A stretch of DNA of 64,000 bases from Oscarella lobularis (lineage: Eukaryota; Porifera; Homoscleromorpha; Homosclerophorida; Oscarellidae): positions 1,054,001 to 1,118,000 of the forward strand of contig NC_089190.1 in NCBI RefSeq assembly GCF_947507565.1. Direction: 5' to 3'. This document shows, one piece after another, positions 1-13,800 of this stretch. A program made the position numbers and the translations under genes. Under the pieces are notes generated by a model. The model was not told the origin of the DNA and searched no databases. It was given only the letters and a program-made list of their open reading frames with translations. Positions within the stretch are counted from its first letter, which is position 1. Each line of letters begins with the position of its first letter.

Positions 1-1823
1 ACGTTAGTTCTTTCCTAGAAATCCATAATGATTATATACTATTATTACAGCTTGTTCTTAAAACCTGATCGAAGCAATTTGTTCATCCTTTCGCTGTTCA
101 AGACGTCGCTGAGCTACCAATGCTACTCTTTTAAGTGAAGCCAGTTGTTGCCTAAGAGCCAATTACTGTACATACCAATTATCACTATATTTTAATAACC
201 TAATTTGAGCAATCTCTCCGTCTTTACGCTGTACAAGACGCTGAGCAGAGACCAGTTCTTCTCTGAATTACTAATTCACCCTTTTGTCCACATAGATATA
301 ATGTCATAAACAACCTGATAGAAGCTATTTCTTCGTCAAAAAGAGCTGAGTTTGCTCTGAAATGATTGACATGAGCTACCATTATGTATACAGTATATTT
401 TAATTATTCAACCTTTTCTCCTCGTCTAATTCAACGCATCTTCGTCGAAGATGTTCCAACTCACGTTGCATCATATCAATCTCTTCACTTCCACTTGGAA
501 GTGGGAGACGCGGAGATGAAATTGCTGCACAAAGAGAAACCTGCCTTGACAAAAGAATTTCTTGTTCCATTATCATGTTTGACTCTTTTTCAAAGTCTAT
601 AAAATATGTACATTTATTAAATGCAACCGGAAAAAATCAATCAATTACCAAGGTGAAAAAAACTAATAATTGGATTAAATTTCAAATCCCAATCTCGTCC
701 ACCACAGACAAAGACTTCTGTAGTCTTGTCTTTGTTCTGCACACAATGACATGTGTGCTGCCAAACCTTTCCCAATTGTGGTGGATCAACGTCTATCTAA
801 ACTAACCGTCAACAAATATATACTACATTAGAAGGCCGTTGTAACAACCTGATAAGATTTGGACTTTTCACAATCCAAAACGTAAACATAGTCAGAATTT
901 GTTTCGTTGAACATTCGACCACCAATGAGAAGACAAATTGATTTGTCTTCTAATCCTTGTTTCACTAATTGACAAATTCTATGGCCTTCCCTGGGTGATG
1001 GTTTTACATTGAAATCAACGATCGTCCACGTCTAACAATCGGATTATTACATCTACAGTATTCGATTATTAATTAAACAATTTACTTTATTATTCAAATT
1101 CATCACAAAAGAGTGACTTTCCAAATTCAAGTCCCTTCCATGAAGTAATGCTTGATGATGGTCAATGGTTGCCATGGCAGCAAGCACAAGTGGTTTGGGT
1201 CTTGTTCCATGCAATTCCAAATCCAACCACATTCCTAGTCTCTATTTCAAATCAAAACGAAATTGAAATTCATTCTACTCACCTTTTTCACATCCCTCTT
1301 CAAATTCAAATTCATAAATATCATTACTCCAGTATCCTTCCTGAGTCGCCCCAGACTGGAGTTGGTCGCGAGGAATATCCTTTCCGCTCCTTCCCCCAAA
1401 CATGATCAGTCTCGATCCAATTGCACACAAACAGCAGAATGAGCGCTCGTGAGGTTTCTTTCCTCCGATAGGCGTCGCTACTTCGATCCATTCCATTTTC
1501 CTCGGATCGAGACGATAAACGATTTCCAGTAGACGACCCCCGCATGCCTTTCCCCCGTACGAGTAGATCATCTTGTCGATGACAACACATCGTGCACCCG
1601 TACAAGGTGGAGGAATCGTTCGGCCTCGAGCCAATCGACGGATCCATTTCTTTTCCGCCCTCCGAACATTCATCACCAAGATTTCATTGCGGGGAACGTA
1701 TTTTGATCCATCGTCGCCCCCGAAGAGATGTAGATGATCGTCGACCAACGCGCATTCATGAGAACGTCGTTTCTGGGACGAGGCAGAATCGCTTTGGCGA
1801 CGTAGTTGACGGAAGAAAGCCAT
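1..1823 (-). CDS. Kelch-repeat protein with C-terminal coiled coil, 3' end off the window
   Basis: The protein starts at the ATG at 1823 (MAFFRQLRRQ...). The first long exon (1823 to about 1284) encodes kelch blades: HLHLFGGDD, IYSYGGKACGG, RLIMFGGRSG and NDIYEFEFEE. Further exons on the same strand at about 1270-1100, 1015-850 and 810-680 add blades (KSICLLIGGRMFNE, EVFVCGGRDWD). Below about 600 the product becomes Glu/Arg/Gln-rich and looks like coiled coil (MMQRELEHLRRRCVELDEEK). Three short exons near 362-305, 270-195 and 155-60 then repeat a heptad-like unit ending in EIAxIR, each followed by a phase-2 donor. A kelch propeller plus coiled coil suggests a scaffold or cytoskeletal adaptor, but no named orthologue is recognised. 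The 3' end is missing because the window starts inside the gene. Confidence 0.7.
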
Positions 1824-2338
1824 TTAGGTACTAGGTAGCAACCACTGCGCAAGCGCTAACACGAAAAACTAACAAACAAAAATCCAATTTGGAGCCTTCA
1901 AACACATAATTGCTTCCAAGCACATAATTGTTTCCAAGCACATAATTGTTTCCTAAGCCGGTTTGCCTGCCTGTCTCACTTTTAGCTTCTTTGACGTCAC
2001 TTGGCCGCAAAGTTCCGGATATCCGTGCTTCAGCACACCCACAAAAGATCGCCACTATAAAAAAGAATTAAACCATGTATTCCTTCACATCACTGAAACG
2101 TATACTATCTATTGGCCAAGTCAGATTGACCCTTGCGAGAATATTCCTAAACGCATCCACAACAGATCGCCACTCGGCTCTTTCAAATCAGTCTGACATT
2201 ATCAACACGAACCCCGGTAAGTACGCAACACAAAAGAATTGGTGCTTGAGCAAAGTCACTTGCATTTATAAATTACAAGTCGATAAATTTCCTTTCTACC
2301 ACGAGCATGTACACTGCTGCTGCATGTGAGCGCACGTT
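1824..2338. other. Intergenic region, no gene seen
   Basis: This is the space between the kelch gene start (1823) and the aPKC stop codon (2339). I see no conserved coding exon on either strand. It contains the 18-bp tandem repeat at 1903-1957 and is otherwise AT-rich. It probably holds the kelch gene promoter and the aPKC 3' UTR. Confidence 0.5.
1903..1957. repeat. 18-bp tandem repeat, three copies
   Basis: Three head-to-tail copies of CACATAATTGTTTCCAAG are visible. The first copy has a single C-for-T change and the third has one extra base near its end. The repeat lies just upstream of the kelch gene start. Confidence 0.85.
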
Positions 2339-5283
<2,945 letters not shown>

Positions 5284-5531
5284 GTCTCTTCGCCTGCGCC
5301 CTTCAAACCGCAACGAACATTTCGTTCACACGAATTCACAACATTGGTTAGCGTGCGGTAGAGAAAGAATGACTGACGTAAGACGCTGAACAACTCTTTT
5401 TCTTCTCGCGATCTTTTCGATGTAGCCGCCGGAAACGTCGAGCTATTCGCCCAACAAAATCGCAAGCGTAAACGGTAGATAAACATTCGCGCGAACGCAT
5501 CGCGCTAAACGAGTCCTCCTTTCCGATTCAG
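5284..5531. promoter_or_regulatory. Head-to-head intergenic region between aPKC and TMEM272-like gene
   Basis: The aPKC start codon (5283, minus strand) and the first recognisable exon of the four-TM gene (5532, plus strand) point away from each other across about 250 nt. The region probably contains promoters for both genes and the missing 5' exon of the plus-strand gene. No specific factor site is claimed. Confidence 0.45.
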
Positions 5532-6621
5532 ACGCGCCACCTTCGTACGAAGACGTCGCCGCGCCGAAGCGAAACGCGTCGACGAGCCATTCGGAGAGTG
5601 AGTGAGACAGAGCGACTCGATTCGTTCGATCGAAGCTTTTTTCGTCGTTTTTTCGTTTCCAGATGGACCGCCCGCGTACAATTCTCTCTTTCCGACGCCC
5701 AATCAGCTGGGCCGATACATACGCCGAGTGTCGCTCGGCACGATATCGCGCATGGAAAGCGAGAGCGGCGACGACGAACGACGCGGATGCGCTGGGAGGA
5801 GTCGAACGGCGCGACTAGTGATGACGATAGGTGTGACGAAAACGCGACGAGAAAAAATAATAATTAGAAAATCTTGTTTCTATTTTTTAGCTTTCGTCGT
5901 ATTCGCTTTGGCTTTCATATTCGGATTTCCCGTTGCGATGATTGCTATAGGTTAGAAACGGTTAATTTAATTAAATAATTTGATTAATTTTAATTAACAA
6001 CCTAAGGCAAGTTATGTTGTGTCCTTTTGCGAGACTGTGTAGAAGTATTAGTCACACCTCACTAGACGTGATATGTAGTCCCGCTTCCTTTGGGGACCTC
6101 GACTAGAGATGTTTTACCTGTACAGAAATCACTCTCTTTTAGGTGCCAAGAACATCAACGAGTGTCCCATCGAACGATTCATACCGATTTTTCTCATTGT
6201 GATGGGAGTCTTTCACATGATCGAATTCTGCGGGCGCGTCGTCTACCACACGTCGTCCTCTGTCTCTGTCGAGGAGCAGAGTGATGAGGGATCCAAGGAT
6301 CTGGTGCTCTTGTTTCTCGTCGCTTGGTTCATTGCCGGCAACGTGTGGGTTCTAACGAAGTATTCAAGGTAGATGTCACCATCGTCAGGTAATAATATTG
6401 ATTTTTATATCTCAAGTTATTCGCCGTACAAGGAGTGCAATGGGACCGTCACGTGTCCCTTCACCAGACCGAATCCCGATTATTGCAAGGAGTCGCTGAT
6501 GAACTTTTCATTTTGGTCACTTCTAACGTACTATATGATACTTGGGCTCTTTCTTCTTCTAGTTTTCTGTGTTTGGATAGTCAAACTTGGGCAGCGGTAC
6601 TGTAGCGGTAGTGCCGCGTAA
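5532..6621 (+). CDS. Four-transmembrane protein, TMEM272-like
   Basis: The spliced exons give an N-terminal cytoplasmic region with two proline-tyrosine motifs (APPSYEDV and GPPAYNSLF) and then four hydrophobic segments: FVVFALAFIFGFPVAMIAIG, a segment starting IERFIPIFLIVMGVFHMIEF, DLVLLFLVAWFIAGNVWVL, and SLLTYYMILGLFLLLVFCVW. The exon starting at about 6145 opens with GAKNINECPIERFIPI, and the last exon contains CPFTRPNPDYCKESLMNFSFW. This layout (PPxY tail, CP..RFIPI, WFIAGNVW, YC....FAFW) resembles the poorly characterised TMEM272 family. PPxY motifs commonly recruit WW-domain ubiquitin ligases, which is inference here. The stop codon is at 6619-6621. The start codon is not certain: an acceptor-like TTCAG precedes the first exon, so a short 5' exon upstream is likely. 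Confidence 0.6.
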
Positions 6622-6686
6622 AGAGCCCGTTTCTCTACGTTTATAGACTTTTAATTATTGTAACATTTGCTACGCGATTCTAATAG

Positions 6687-8300
6687 CTATAAGTTGACAC
6701 CTCTCGTCTCCAGAACCCAGACAACTTGCTCAGCAATTCCTAATAGGTACCTATCTCTTATTTCACTATCACGGAAGCACTTGATCACCTTACCGCACAG
6801 ATTTCCGTCGTATTTGATGTACACGTAACCGTCCAATCCCCATCCAGTGCCCCACGTATTGCGCACAATCCAATATGGAACGGGACCTTAGAGAGAGAAA
6901 GAGAGGTCAAATAGATTAGATCCTTTTTCTATTTAAAGGCAAGCTTACCTTCAAAATTATAGCCCACGACTTGCACGGCGTGGTCCAGCGTAAAGCTGGG
7001 ACAGTGATGCTGTATTATACCACCTCGAAAAAAAAAAGAGACTCGGCGTTTGAAGAACTCCACGTTCAATTGCTCGCTCTCTCACTGATATAGTCTTGCC
7101 ACGTGCTTGCGTCGACTGCTACGGACATGGGACCGTACGTCATCAAAACCGGTATCATTTCCCGTTCCATCGAAATGAATCTGGAAGATTGTTTCGCTCA
7201 CTACAATCTTTTGAATCCACTCTTACTTGCTGTAATTATGATGCACCACTTTCACACCTTCACTGACACTACAGAATGAGAGAGAGTGTACAGTACCTCG
7301 CATTCTCTACACCCGGAGTTCTTACAGATTGGTGATGCAACTAGGATCCTTGCCGTCGCCACTGGTAAACGGATACGCTTTCTCGGGAACTATCGTCACG
7401 TCGTTCTGAAGATAAATAATCCGATAAATAAGTTAGCTCATTCGGTTGGACTTTTTAATACCGATTCGGCCCATTCCATGGCCTTCTCGATGTCCCCGCC
7501 TTTGCATCCGTCGGACGTCGAGTCGCATGAGATGAACTGCTGGGGACTCAAAGGGACAGGAGTCACATTCGACTGAATGGCATAGTGACTTTCTATGGTC
7601 TCGACAACACTAAAAGCCCTTGAGAGAAAAGAACAGACGAAACAGTAGAAATCGAGCAAGCGAAATAGCAGCAACGCACCAGCAAGAGCCACACTAAAAA
7701 AATCCCACGTGAATACTTTTTTTAATTCAATATATTCTTGCTTCGAACTCCACCTGCTTTTGGTTTCTGATAGACGTTAGAACACCCTTGTCTCTCCTGA
7801 CAAAAAGTCTATTCAAGATTGCGAGTTTTAATCGAATTTAAAATTTGACCAGTCAAAGCTCTTCTGCTGCATCGTTTCCGCGTTCCAATTTTCGACGAGT
7901 GGACTCGCGGGTCGAGTCGCGTTTTTGGCAACCGAACTTGACATTAGGAACTGTTCTGAGAACAGATCGATTGATCGTCGTCAGGTCACGTGACATTTTT
8001 CTCTTGCCTGCAAATTCGCTCGGTGTCAAGTCGGAGAAGCGGTTCACGCCGTAGATGGCGTCCCATTCGTTTACTCTGCCTCTGTTTAGAATTTCGTGGC
8101 GCTTGCGACTGTTCTAAAGCGTTTGCGTAAGTTCGATGCGGTTTAGAAAGTGAAATCACTTCGAAGATTTGTTCGCGTCGAGCGTATTCGGCCGTTCCCT
8201 TAGCGTAAGATTTGCCGTAAGCTGCAATGAAGTCGTCAAAGTCTGCAGTCGTGTCTGTTTCGACGAATAGGAGAAGGAAAACCGCTGCGAAGCTCAACAT
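6687..8300 (-). CDS. Papain-family (C1A) cysteine protease, cathepsin-like
   Basis: The protein starts at the ATG at 8300 with a signal peptide ([15 protein letters not shown]). An I29-type inhibitor prodomain follows ([29 protein letters not shown]). The mature enzyme begins around SFDW and continues through [10 protein letters not shown]. The active-site exon reads [18 protein letters not shown], with the catalytic Cys in CGSCW. Then come [20 protein letters not shown], the catalytic His exon [14 protein letters not shown], and the Asn exon [16 protein letters not shown] 54-nt intron separates NLCG from the terminal IAEQVVWVL exon, which stops at 6687. All catalytic residues are present, so an active secreted or lysosomal protease is expected. 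The start codon lies only 46 nt from that of the divergent NDUFV3 gene. Confidence 0.92.
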
Positions 8301-8346
8301 GATTTCCGCAGGTTAGCGCGCTTTAGCTCGTACGAGTCCCGTTCAA
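8301..8346. promoter_or_regulatory. 46-nt bidirectional promoter region, cysteine protease / NDUFV3
   Basis: Only 46 nt separate the start codons of the minus-strand cysteine protease (8300) and the plus-strand NDUFV3 (8347). The two genes must share promoter sequence or have start sites inside each other's 5' region. It contains TTAGCGCGCTTTAGC and no TATA box. Confidence 0.6.
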
Positions 8347-8640
8347 ATGGAGAGTACTTTTCGTTTAGTGCGGAATCCAGCGTCTTTTCTCAGGCGAATG
8401 CTTCAGGTTTCGTTTACTTCTTGTGTGAAGAACTAGAAAACGATTGATCTATAGGCACAATCGTCGTTGCGTCGTTTCCTTAGCTCTTCGACCCAATCTA
8501 CAAGCGAATCCGGCAAGACGGACGCGAAATCGTACAAAGCCGAAGACTACTTTGCCTACAACGAACTCTCCTTCTACGACATCGATGCGAAAATGAGCCA
8601 ATTCAGGCTGAAACAGCCCGACGGAAAACCGAAACAATGA
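8347..8640 (+). CDS. NDUFV3: NADH dehydrogenase flavoprotein 3 (complex I accessory subunit)
   Basis: This is a two-exon gene encoding a small protein. Exon 1 (MESTFRLVRNPASFLRRMLQ) is Arg-rich and lacks acidic residues after the first positions, as expected of a mitochondrial presequence. A short intron (about 8407-8453) is followed by exon 2, which begins AQSSLRRFLSSSTQ and ends with the conserved C-terminal block YFAYNELSFYDIDAKMSQFRL and then KQPDGKPKQ. The pattern Y..Y..F.DID..M...R..QP matches the C-terminal block of NDUFV3, a peripheral subunit of the NADH-oxidising module of complex I. The protein is short, like the small animal isoform, and lacks the long middle region. Identification rests on this one block, so it is good but not certain. 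Confidence 0.7.
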
Positions 8641-8965
8641 AAAACCTAAAACAGAACTCGAGTAGCGTAGTAGACTCTGTCGGACACGACTTAGACTAAG
8701 CCTACTGTGAGCTTACCTTGCAAATAAACCGACAACGATTTTAATTAATTAATTAATTAATTAATTAATTAATTAATTGAGAGTCCCCGATTTATCCATT
8801 CTGCATCTACGCAATGTTGGCATGGCAATTATAAACAGATTTGCAACGCTAGAATGTTTCTACAAAATCAGGTTTAATACTATTTTGTGTTACGCTCCCC
8901 GCAAATAAAAATGCCCATGTTTTATGATATCATAGATTCCCTTTTTCCTTTTCCTTAACACTTTA
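8641..8965. other. Convergent 3' intergenic region, no gene seen
   Basis: This lies between the NDUFV3 stop codon and the UGCG stop codon, so both neighbours end here. No coding exon is visible. The main feature is the TTAA tetranucleotide array at 8741-8778. AATAAA-like sequences (GCAAATAAAC near 8720 and GCAAATAAAA near 8900) are plausible polyadenylation signals. Confidence 0.5.
8741..8778. repeat. TTAA tetranucleotide microsatellite
   Basis: About nine and a half perfect copies of TTAA run in a row. Shorter runs of the same unit recur in introns and intergenic spaces across the window, for example near 10404-10430, 43962-43975 and 50180-50203. Confidence 0.95.
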
Positions 8966-10821
8966 CTACTCTAACTTCACGCTGTGACCGCCGAACTCCA
9001 GTTGAAAAAGATGGCCTCCCCACGTGATGCGCTGGCTGCAAAGCGACTCGACGAATATCGGTATCGTCCACAACTCGCGCACGAGCCAAGCGCAGATGAC
9101 TTTCCACATGCTCGGCAGTGGACCATTCTATGTGGAACAAGATTGCGTGAAAACACATCATTTATCACTTATAGGCTGTTTTACTTCAACGCAAGACATG
9201 AGATGGTAGTCTAAGAGGAACCAGACTATTGACTGAAGAACGAAGAAGGTCAGAACGCAGCAGTTGAATATTCGCGAAGCAGCGATCGATGCGAAAATGC
9301 CGAGGAAAATGCACTCCGTTAGAGGCTCCAGTAAACCCGGAAAAGGCATCATCGAAGCCCTCAATCTCGTCCACCTCGAGAGAAAACGAGAACGTAATAA
9401 AGTTAAAAAAATTGAATGAGTGCATGTCACCTGATCATTCGATTCCGAAATCGAGATAGCGACGTTACAGTGGCGGACGGATTCTGCAAGGCTGGCAATG
9501 AGCACAGAGAAAGTTTCCATCCTCTAAACAAGAAAAGATTTAGTAACAGGCTACTTGATAGACATGATGCGGGGTTTTTTTTGTCGTACTACTGCATAGG
9601 TCTCACCTTTCCCAAAGCGTCTTTCCTATGAAGAAATCTTCCGCTAGATATTCGCTGAAAGCAGCCAAGCCACCTACTCAATCTATTAGTAGGTGGGGAG
9701 ACGTTTCTGAGCAGGTGTACTTACCAACTTCCTCGAGAGCGCTCTTTCGAAGCAACCACGACATTCCATTGGCACAATTTCGTTTGAGCATATCAGCAAC
9801 TAAGTAGACTCGAGCGTGCTGAGTGCCAAAGTAGATCTACCCAAGACAGTCCAATAGATAATAGAAAAATCATCTGTCGCAGTCCTAAGACTCACCTTGT
9901 CAACTAGAGCAGCAAATGAGTCAGCAGGTAAAGCGTAAGGAAGCTAAATAAATAATGGAAATATATATATGTATTTAGTAGGAGGTCAGGGGCTACCTGA
10001 TGAACGAGACCGACGGTGGGATCTAAACATGCTACGAGTTCTTTAAGATTCTCAGGACGAACTTAAAAAGAGAGGTTAATTAATTAGAACAAAAACATAG
10101 GGAATTTGGTACGAACCCATTATGTTGCTGTCACTCAGCCAAATAAAGTCGTGACGCGCACCGGACACGGCGACGTGCATGTTATTAATTTTCGGATTGA
10201 TCCCAATGTGCTTGCCTCCTTAGACAAAAAGAAAAGATTATGATAGAACAATAATACTACAGAGATCTGTATCCAACCTACCAGTAAGAAGTCTTGCATC
10301 TACTGACGGATACTTGGCTATGAGGCTATCAACAATAGCCTTCGCCGGATCATCGGGATCCATGACACAAAATAGAATTTCAAACTACAAAACGCAAATA
10401 TTGGATTAATTAATTAATTAATTAATTAGCAGATTTATTGACCTTATTCGAGGGGTAATCCAACTTGAAGTACCCCTCCAAGTTGTCGTTCAGATTCCCG
10501 TCATCTCCCAACAAAGGCTTATAGAAAAAACTCCCACACACGAGACGTACGCTTTTTGGCCCTGAATTCACCTTAACGATCGTCACCGACGGGCATAAGT
10601 CGTCGCTCTTAAGCGAAAATCTACGACGGTGAAGGCTGAGGCGTCTGAAACGAGGCAAAATGACTCGAATCGATGAACCGAAGACGCTTTGGAGCTAGAG
10701 ATGCTTACGCGCGGACGGCTGCCGGTATGTGAGATAGCAAAATGTAGCCGCACCACGCAAAAAAGACGCCGTTCCAAAACCACGACGAGAAATCGACCGC
10801 CGCCGAGAAATGATCAGCCAT
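8966..10821 (-). CDS. UGCG: Ceramide glucosyltransferase
   Basis: This enzyme transfers glucose from UDP-glucose to ceramide in the Golgi, the first step of glucosylceramide-based glycolipid synthesis. The ATG is at 10821, followed by a membrane anchor (WFWNGVFFAWCGYILLSHI). Later exons give KPLLGDDGNLNDNLEGYF, FEILFCVMDPDDPAKAI, YPSVDARLLTGG, GINPKINNM and DFIWLSDSNIMV, with the D of the first GT21 motif. VGLVHQLPYALPADSF, IYFGTQHARVYLVADML, GMSWLLRKRALEEVGGL and FSEYLAEDFFIGK then follow. The RxxRW motif (FRNRMIRW) is split by an intron. C-terminal membrane segments (ECIFLGIFASIAASRIF, FFVLQSIVWFLLDYHL) and the final WLVRELWTIPIFV exon end at 8966. All expected motifs are present. It shares a 69-nt head-to-head spacer with the next gene. 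Confidence 0.95.
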
Positions 10822-10890
10822 CGAGGAAGATACGGGATTTCACGCGCGGTTGACCACGTGGCAATTTTCTTTTCACTCAACCCGATCCCA
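10822..10890. promoter_or_regulatory. Short bidirectional promoter region with a CACGTG E-box
   Basis: This spacer lies between the UGCG start (10821, minus) and the proposed start of the next plus-strand gene (10891). It contains ACCACGTGG near 10853-10861, a palindromic bHLH-type site. The plus-strand start is tentative, so the right border is uncertain. Confidence 0.45.
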
Positions 10891-13800
10891 ATGCCCGTGT
10901 TCTTAGCAAAGAATTATTACGCAGAGGTCATTTTTTCGCTCTCACTTTGGCATTTGCGTCGGATCGCCTTCGATAATTTAGGTCTCACACCAAAACGACT
11001 CGAAGGACGTTCTGAAGCAAATGATTTGTCTCGACTCCATAGAAACGACTTGTATCGACGATCAGAAATTCTATTGGCCTGGTATCACGTGCCCCACATT
11101 GAAAATTATTAATCAATTATACCCCTACTGCATTTAATTAAGATTTGAGGCAGGAAGACTTTGGTAGCTATGGTAACGAAAAGGACTCGCTCGACGAAGA
11201 CTTGGAATCGTTAGACAGCGGATATCGGTGTTCGGAATTGGAGAGCTTTGCTGACGATTTCGAGGATACGTGTAGCGAAGAGCTACCGGAGGACGTTGAG
11301 ACGGCTTTGCTTGAAGCGTGTGACGAGGCAATAGAGATGGTCAAGGCGTCATCAAATCAGACGACGCTCTTCTGGGAGGATGACAATGATGATGACGACA
11401 GCGACGACAAATGGTGTCTCGAAGATTTTCTGCCTCTTTGCGCGTCCGGCGACTACTTGGCCGACTACCTGGCTCAATTACGTCGACTCGACGTGCTGCA
11501 GAAGCGATTGCATCAGGTGGGGGTCAGCGTCGTTCCGGATCCGTTTCTGACTGGCGACGGCGAGCCGATAAGCGAGCGACTGATGAGGTCGATATTTGAC
11601 GCGAGCAACGAGCCGACGGGAGAAGAAACGGAAGCGACGTCGACGCACTCAAAGGACTTCACCGAGTTGCCGGATCTGCTACAGAAGGAACCTCTCGGCG
11701 TATTATCGACGACTTTCATATTTATTGATTTATTGATTATTGCCTTGCTTTGCGCAGGAGGAGAACGTCTTTGAAGGTTTTTGCGAGCCCTTTCGAGACG
11801 ACGAGCTCTTCCGTCGCGATGCTGTCAATCCAGGATCTTGCGTTCGAGCGCACATCGAAGTAGACTGCTTGTTTGTCGACAAACTCGACGGGGATGATGG
11901 CTTCGTTGATGACGTTGTCGCGCGAGTGAGAGAGTCGCTTCGGTCGGATTTGAGCTACGGTGACGATAGTGCAACGACGGCGGAAAAATCCTCGACTCTC
12001 GTTCTTTTGAATGATGACAGTGAATGCTTGGCATCTTTCTTCGTATTTTTATCTGATTCCTCTTTTAGATGCGAACGGCGACTGTTTTAATGCGAGCACG
12101 TGTCTGATCGAGACGCCGGTGTCCGACAGAAGTCCAATAGAAAGATATAGTCGTCGCAGAATGAATGATCATCTCGACGCAATGTCACCTATACCGATGA
12201 GTCCCCAACCGTTGCTGTACGTAAATCATCTTCTTATCATCAATAAATAGATTCTTCTCCAGACGAATCCTGTCCCCGAGCACTGCAAATAGAGAAGAGC
12301 TGTCTATACAGAGAAGAGACATGAGCTATGACGACATAGCAGGACTCGTCTTCGAAGGTAGATAGTAGAAGAGAATAGTATTGATTCGCGTAAAAAATTC
12401 AAATTTCGTCCCATTAGTTCCCCCGCTCGATGCTATAGCAACGCTACCTCGACCACCGACCGTTCTCAATCTGATGGAAATTCTCGAAGTGAGTGTCGAG
12501 ACGCTCAGTAGCACGCTCGAAGTCGATCTCTACTGGGATCCGGTGAGCGACAGCGAATCGTTCGTCGACAGTGCAATGCGAGCTCTTCGAGACGAGTTAT
12601 TATTTGAAAGTAACGACGGGAACGACGATAACGAGCGTTGTTTCCTTGCGGAGACTTTCTGCAAGGCTCAACCTTTTCTTACGTTCGGTTAGATAATTCA
12701 ATACCGTTTCAGTATATGCGACTTCTTTGTTGTGTTAGTTAACGACGATCTTCTGTTGAGAGAAGAGGAGGAGGAAGAGAACGCGTTGCCTCCACAAACA
12801 TTGGCTTCTAGCTTGGGAATACCGAGCCTACGAAACGGTAGAAATGTTTCCCATGTCTATAAATGACGTTGGCACGATTCTTTGGTCCCCAGAACCCGAG
12901 GGTTACCGGAAAAAAACGCTGCAGCAAAAGCGTCGTCATTCTCCACCTCCAGAACGCCTTAGGAAATCAAAGCAGCAACCGTTTCCAGCGTTTGATCCAC
13001 TTGATGAGTTCTCCATGCTTCGAACCAGGAAAGCGGCAGAGCCGTCGCCTTCACCACTACCTGCAGGGGAGGAAAAGGGGACAAAAGGAACGTTCGGTCA
13101 AGACGGAATACCATCGGTCAATTCAATTACTCGCGAAGTCGAGATGCAAGGTTTTCTCGGTGTCCTTGCCTCGGACACACCTTTTCATATGCACGCAGGT
13201 TCTCTCATAAACGTCGTCGCTCTTCTGGAGCGTACGGCCGACGCGCCGCTCGGCGCACTTCGTTCCCACAACGTGCTGACTCGTCGCGACTCTTTTCAAA
13301 TCGTGCAGCTCGACTATATTCGATTTCGAATGAGAGAAGTGGAAGTGCGACTGGCGACTGACGACGAGCGACCTCGAGACGAGGAGATCTACAAGAACGC
13401 TTATTGTTTGTGCATTCTCGTTGAATTGGCTGACCTTATCGTCCACTGCAGTATTAGATCTGCAATAGGTAACCAAACCCTAGATATACGCTCCTATGAT
13501 AGTAGATGTTTTTAGGTCATCTATCCAAGACACTAGAAAAGAGAGAGAGTTTAGCTGTTAAAGGTACCTCTCTCTTATCTTTTAATTCCACTTATTCATT
13601 CTTACTCGTAGACTTTCTTGATCTCGTCCTGCATCATTTGACGAGGAACGAGCGCAATCTCAGAGCCCAGAAAGTGTACCATGCCAAGTTGAACGAACTT
13701 CGAAATCTCGTCAACGGTCACGGCTCCAATGGATGTCATTTGAGCAAGGTTTGGACTTTGGGGAAAAAGTCTTCGCTTTTCTCTTCGATGTTGCAACAGA

